From Clytia hemisphaerica (Eukaryota > Cnidaria > Hydrozoa > Leptothecata > Clytiidae), in the NCBI GenBank assembly GCA_902728285.1, contig CACVBU010000158.1, positions 1,612,001 to 1,676,000 of the forward strand: a stretch of DNA of 64,000 nucleotides. The letters are read 5' to 3'. A program made the translations under genes and the position numbers. Each line of letters opens with the position of its first letter. Within the stretch, counting starts at the first letter, position 1. Below, piece by piece: positions 62,801 through 64,000 of the stretch. The notes under the pieces are model-generated. The model was not told the DNA's origin and did not search any database. It saw only the letters and a program-made list of their open reading frames with translations.

Positions 62801-64000
62801 ATTATTATTATTATTATACAGATTTACAAGCTAGGCTCACGATGGGCCTCTAACCGATCTTCTTTCACATTCCTCTTGTAACAAATTTTTGTGGGTGGTT
62901 TTTCCATGCATCATTCAGTTTCTCTTTAAACGACTTAATCGATTGTGCGGATACAACTTCTCTTGGTAGTTTATTCCACGTTGGCACACATCTATAGTAA
63001 AACGATTTAGTTTGGGGTCCATTGAAGCCGTCATTAGCAAAGTTTGGTAAAAGCTCTTTGGAATGTCTTCGTTTAGGACGTGCACGGCTGATTAGTTTTG
63101 AAGGTATAGTATCTTTGTCGTAAAAGGAAAGATGTTTATAGACCTGCACCATATCACAAAACTGTCTCCGAAATTCGAGGGTTGGTAATCCAAGCCTTTT
63201 TAGCCTTTCACTGTACGGGAGGTGTCGATATATTGGGATAAGTTTTGAAGCTCGTCTTTGGACTCCCTCGAGCATGTTCACATGTTTGCGTAGTTTGGGT
63301 GACCAGACTGACTGCGCGTACTCAAGGTGCGGCCTCACAAAGGCGGAGTATAGTGTCGTTATGGTCTTTGGAGTAAGATTATTAAACCCCCTTCTGATAA
63401 TACCAAGTGTCGAATTCGCTTTGTTTACCTGTTTGGCTATATGTTCTTCAAACATCAGCTCAGCATCCACCAAAACTCCCAAGTCTTTCTCCTCGAAAAC
63501 ATGCTCCAGTTGATTACCAGCGAGAGAATAAGGATGTGCGTGCTTTATGTTAGCTAGTTTGCCAAGTGTTAAAACATGACATTTATCGGGATGGAACTTT
63601 AAGAGCCAATCTTTAGACCATTCATTCAATGTGTCTACATCCTTCTGAATGACAAGAGAATCATTGATGGAATTGACCTCTTTGAATATCTTCGTGTCAT
63701 CTGCAAAAAGTAATAGGTCGGAAACAACTTTGTCAGGAAGATCGTTTATATACAGCACAAAAAGTAGAGGTCCTAATACACTTCCTTGTGGTATACCGCT
63801 GATTACATCGTCTAGCTTTGAGTGAGATTGGTTCACTTTCACTAGTTGCTTTCGTCCCTTGAGAAAAGATGTTATCCAATTTTTGGTTGTTCCGGTGATT
63901 CCATATCCTTCTAACTTTTTGCAAAGTCGGCGATGGGGCACGGTATCAAACGCTTTCGCGAAATCGAAATATATGCAGTCGACGACTTTACCTTCCGACA
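62801..64000 (-). mobile_element. LINE3: CR1-like element, open at the right edge
   Basis: The reading frame runs uninterrupted on the minus strand from the window edge to 62865. It has motif A (YFDFAKAFDTVPHRRL), SGIPQGSVLGPLLFVLYIND, the catalytic FADD (LLFADDTKIF) and the CR1-type thumb (FVRPHLEYAQSVWSP, PTWNKLPREV). ATTATTATTATTATTAT at 62803-62819 is the microsatellite tail expected at a CR1/L2 3' end. The same family as LINE2. The 5' part lies outside the window, so completeness is unknown. Confidence 0.92.

Noticed and set aside
1..64000. tRNA, rRNA, riboswitch or bacterial regulatory elements
   Set aside because: No cloverleaf with A/B boxes, rRNA core or prokaryotic operon structure was seen by eye.

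Overview
The window is eukaryotic, AT-rich and made almost entirely of transposable elements. I see no rRNA, tRNA, bacterial operon or recognisable intact host gene. The mix of elements (CR1-like LINEs whose ORF1 has a PHD-like cysteine region, chromodomain Ty3/gypsy elements with env genes, a protein-primed-type DNA polymerase B fragment, many MITEs) fits an invertebrate metazoan. A cnidarian-like animal is my best guess, but the sequence does not prove it.

Layout. 0-7.75 kb: two env-bearing Ty3/gypsy copies (family A); A2 keeps integrase, GPY/F, chromodomain and env. 7.9-12.3 kb: a nearly full-length LINE on the minus strand, with ORF1 and ORF2 broken by three stop codons. 12.6-14.35 kb: a 5'-truncated CR1-like LINE fused in frame to an unknown domain. 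15.2-16.6 kb: dispersed repeat R. 17.1-29.3 kb: family B, a rearranged Ty3/gypsy element (LTR, ORF0, gag, PR, RT, internal LTR, foreign block, duplicated RT, RNase H, integrase, chromodomain, env, LTR). 29.3-34.2 kb: a polB fragment and a convergent unknown gene split by B2, a gag/pol-deleted copy of family B with matching 4-bp target-site duplications. 34.2-40.5 kb: a 27-bp tandem repeat, then a second repeat R copy split by element C, which has LTRs at both ends. 40.8-48.4 kb: gag of element E, then element D (gag, PR, RT start, env, second PR, accessory ORF, 3' LTR). 48.4-55 kb: little coding sequence, with satellite-like arrays and MITEs assignable by target-site duplication to hAT-like, Tc1/mariner-like and Mutator-like groups. 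55.4-58.4 kb: integrase, chromodomain and env remnant of family F, and a gag start. 59-60.1 kb: a LINE fragment, a protease fragment and a duplicated segment. 60.7-64 kb: a third family A copy whose env is cut by a CR1-like LINE running off the right edge.

How the parts relate. Families A, B, F and C/D are distinct env-bearing Ty3/gypsy lineages. In A, B and F the pol product ends in a chromodomain and is followed almost at once by the hydrophobic env leader. Several copies (A3, B2, C, D) have lost the pol core but kept env. C and D also carry a second protease-like domain after env and then a RING-like zinc-binding ORF just before the 3' LTR. That env / second protease / RING-like block is the most unusual arrangement I found. 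Nearly every gene is frameshifted or nonsense-mutated, so this is a graveyard of elements, with LINE1 and B2 among the better preserved.
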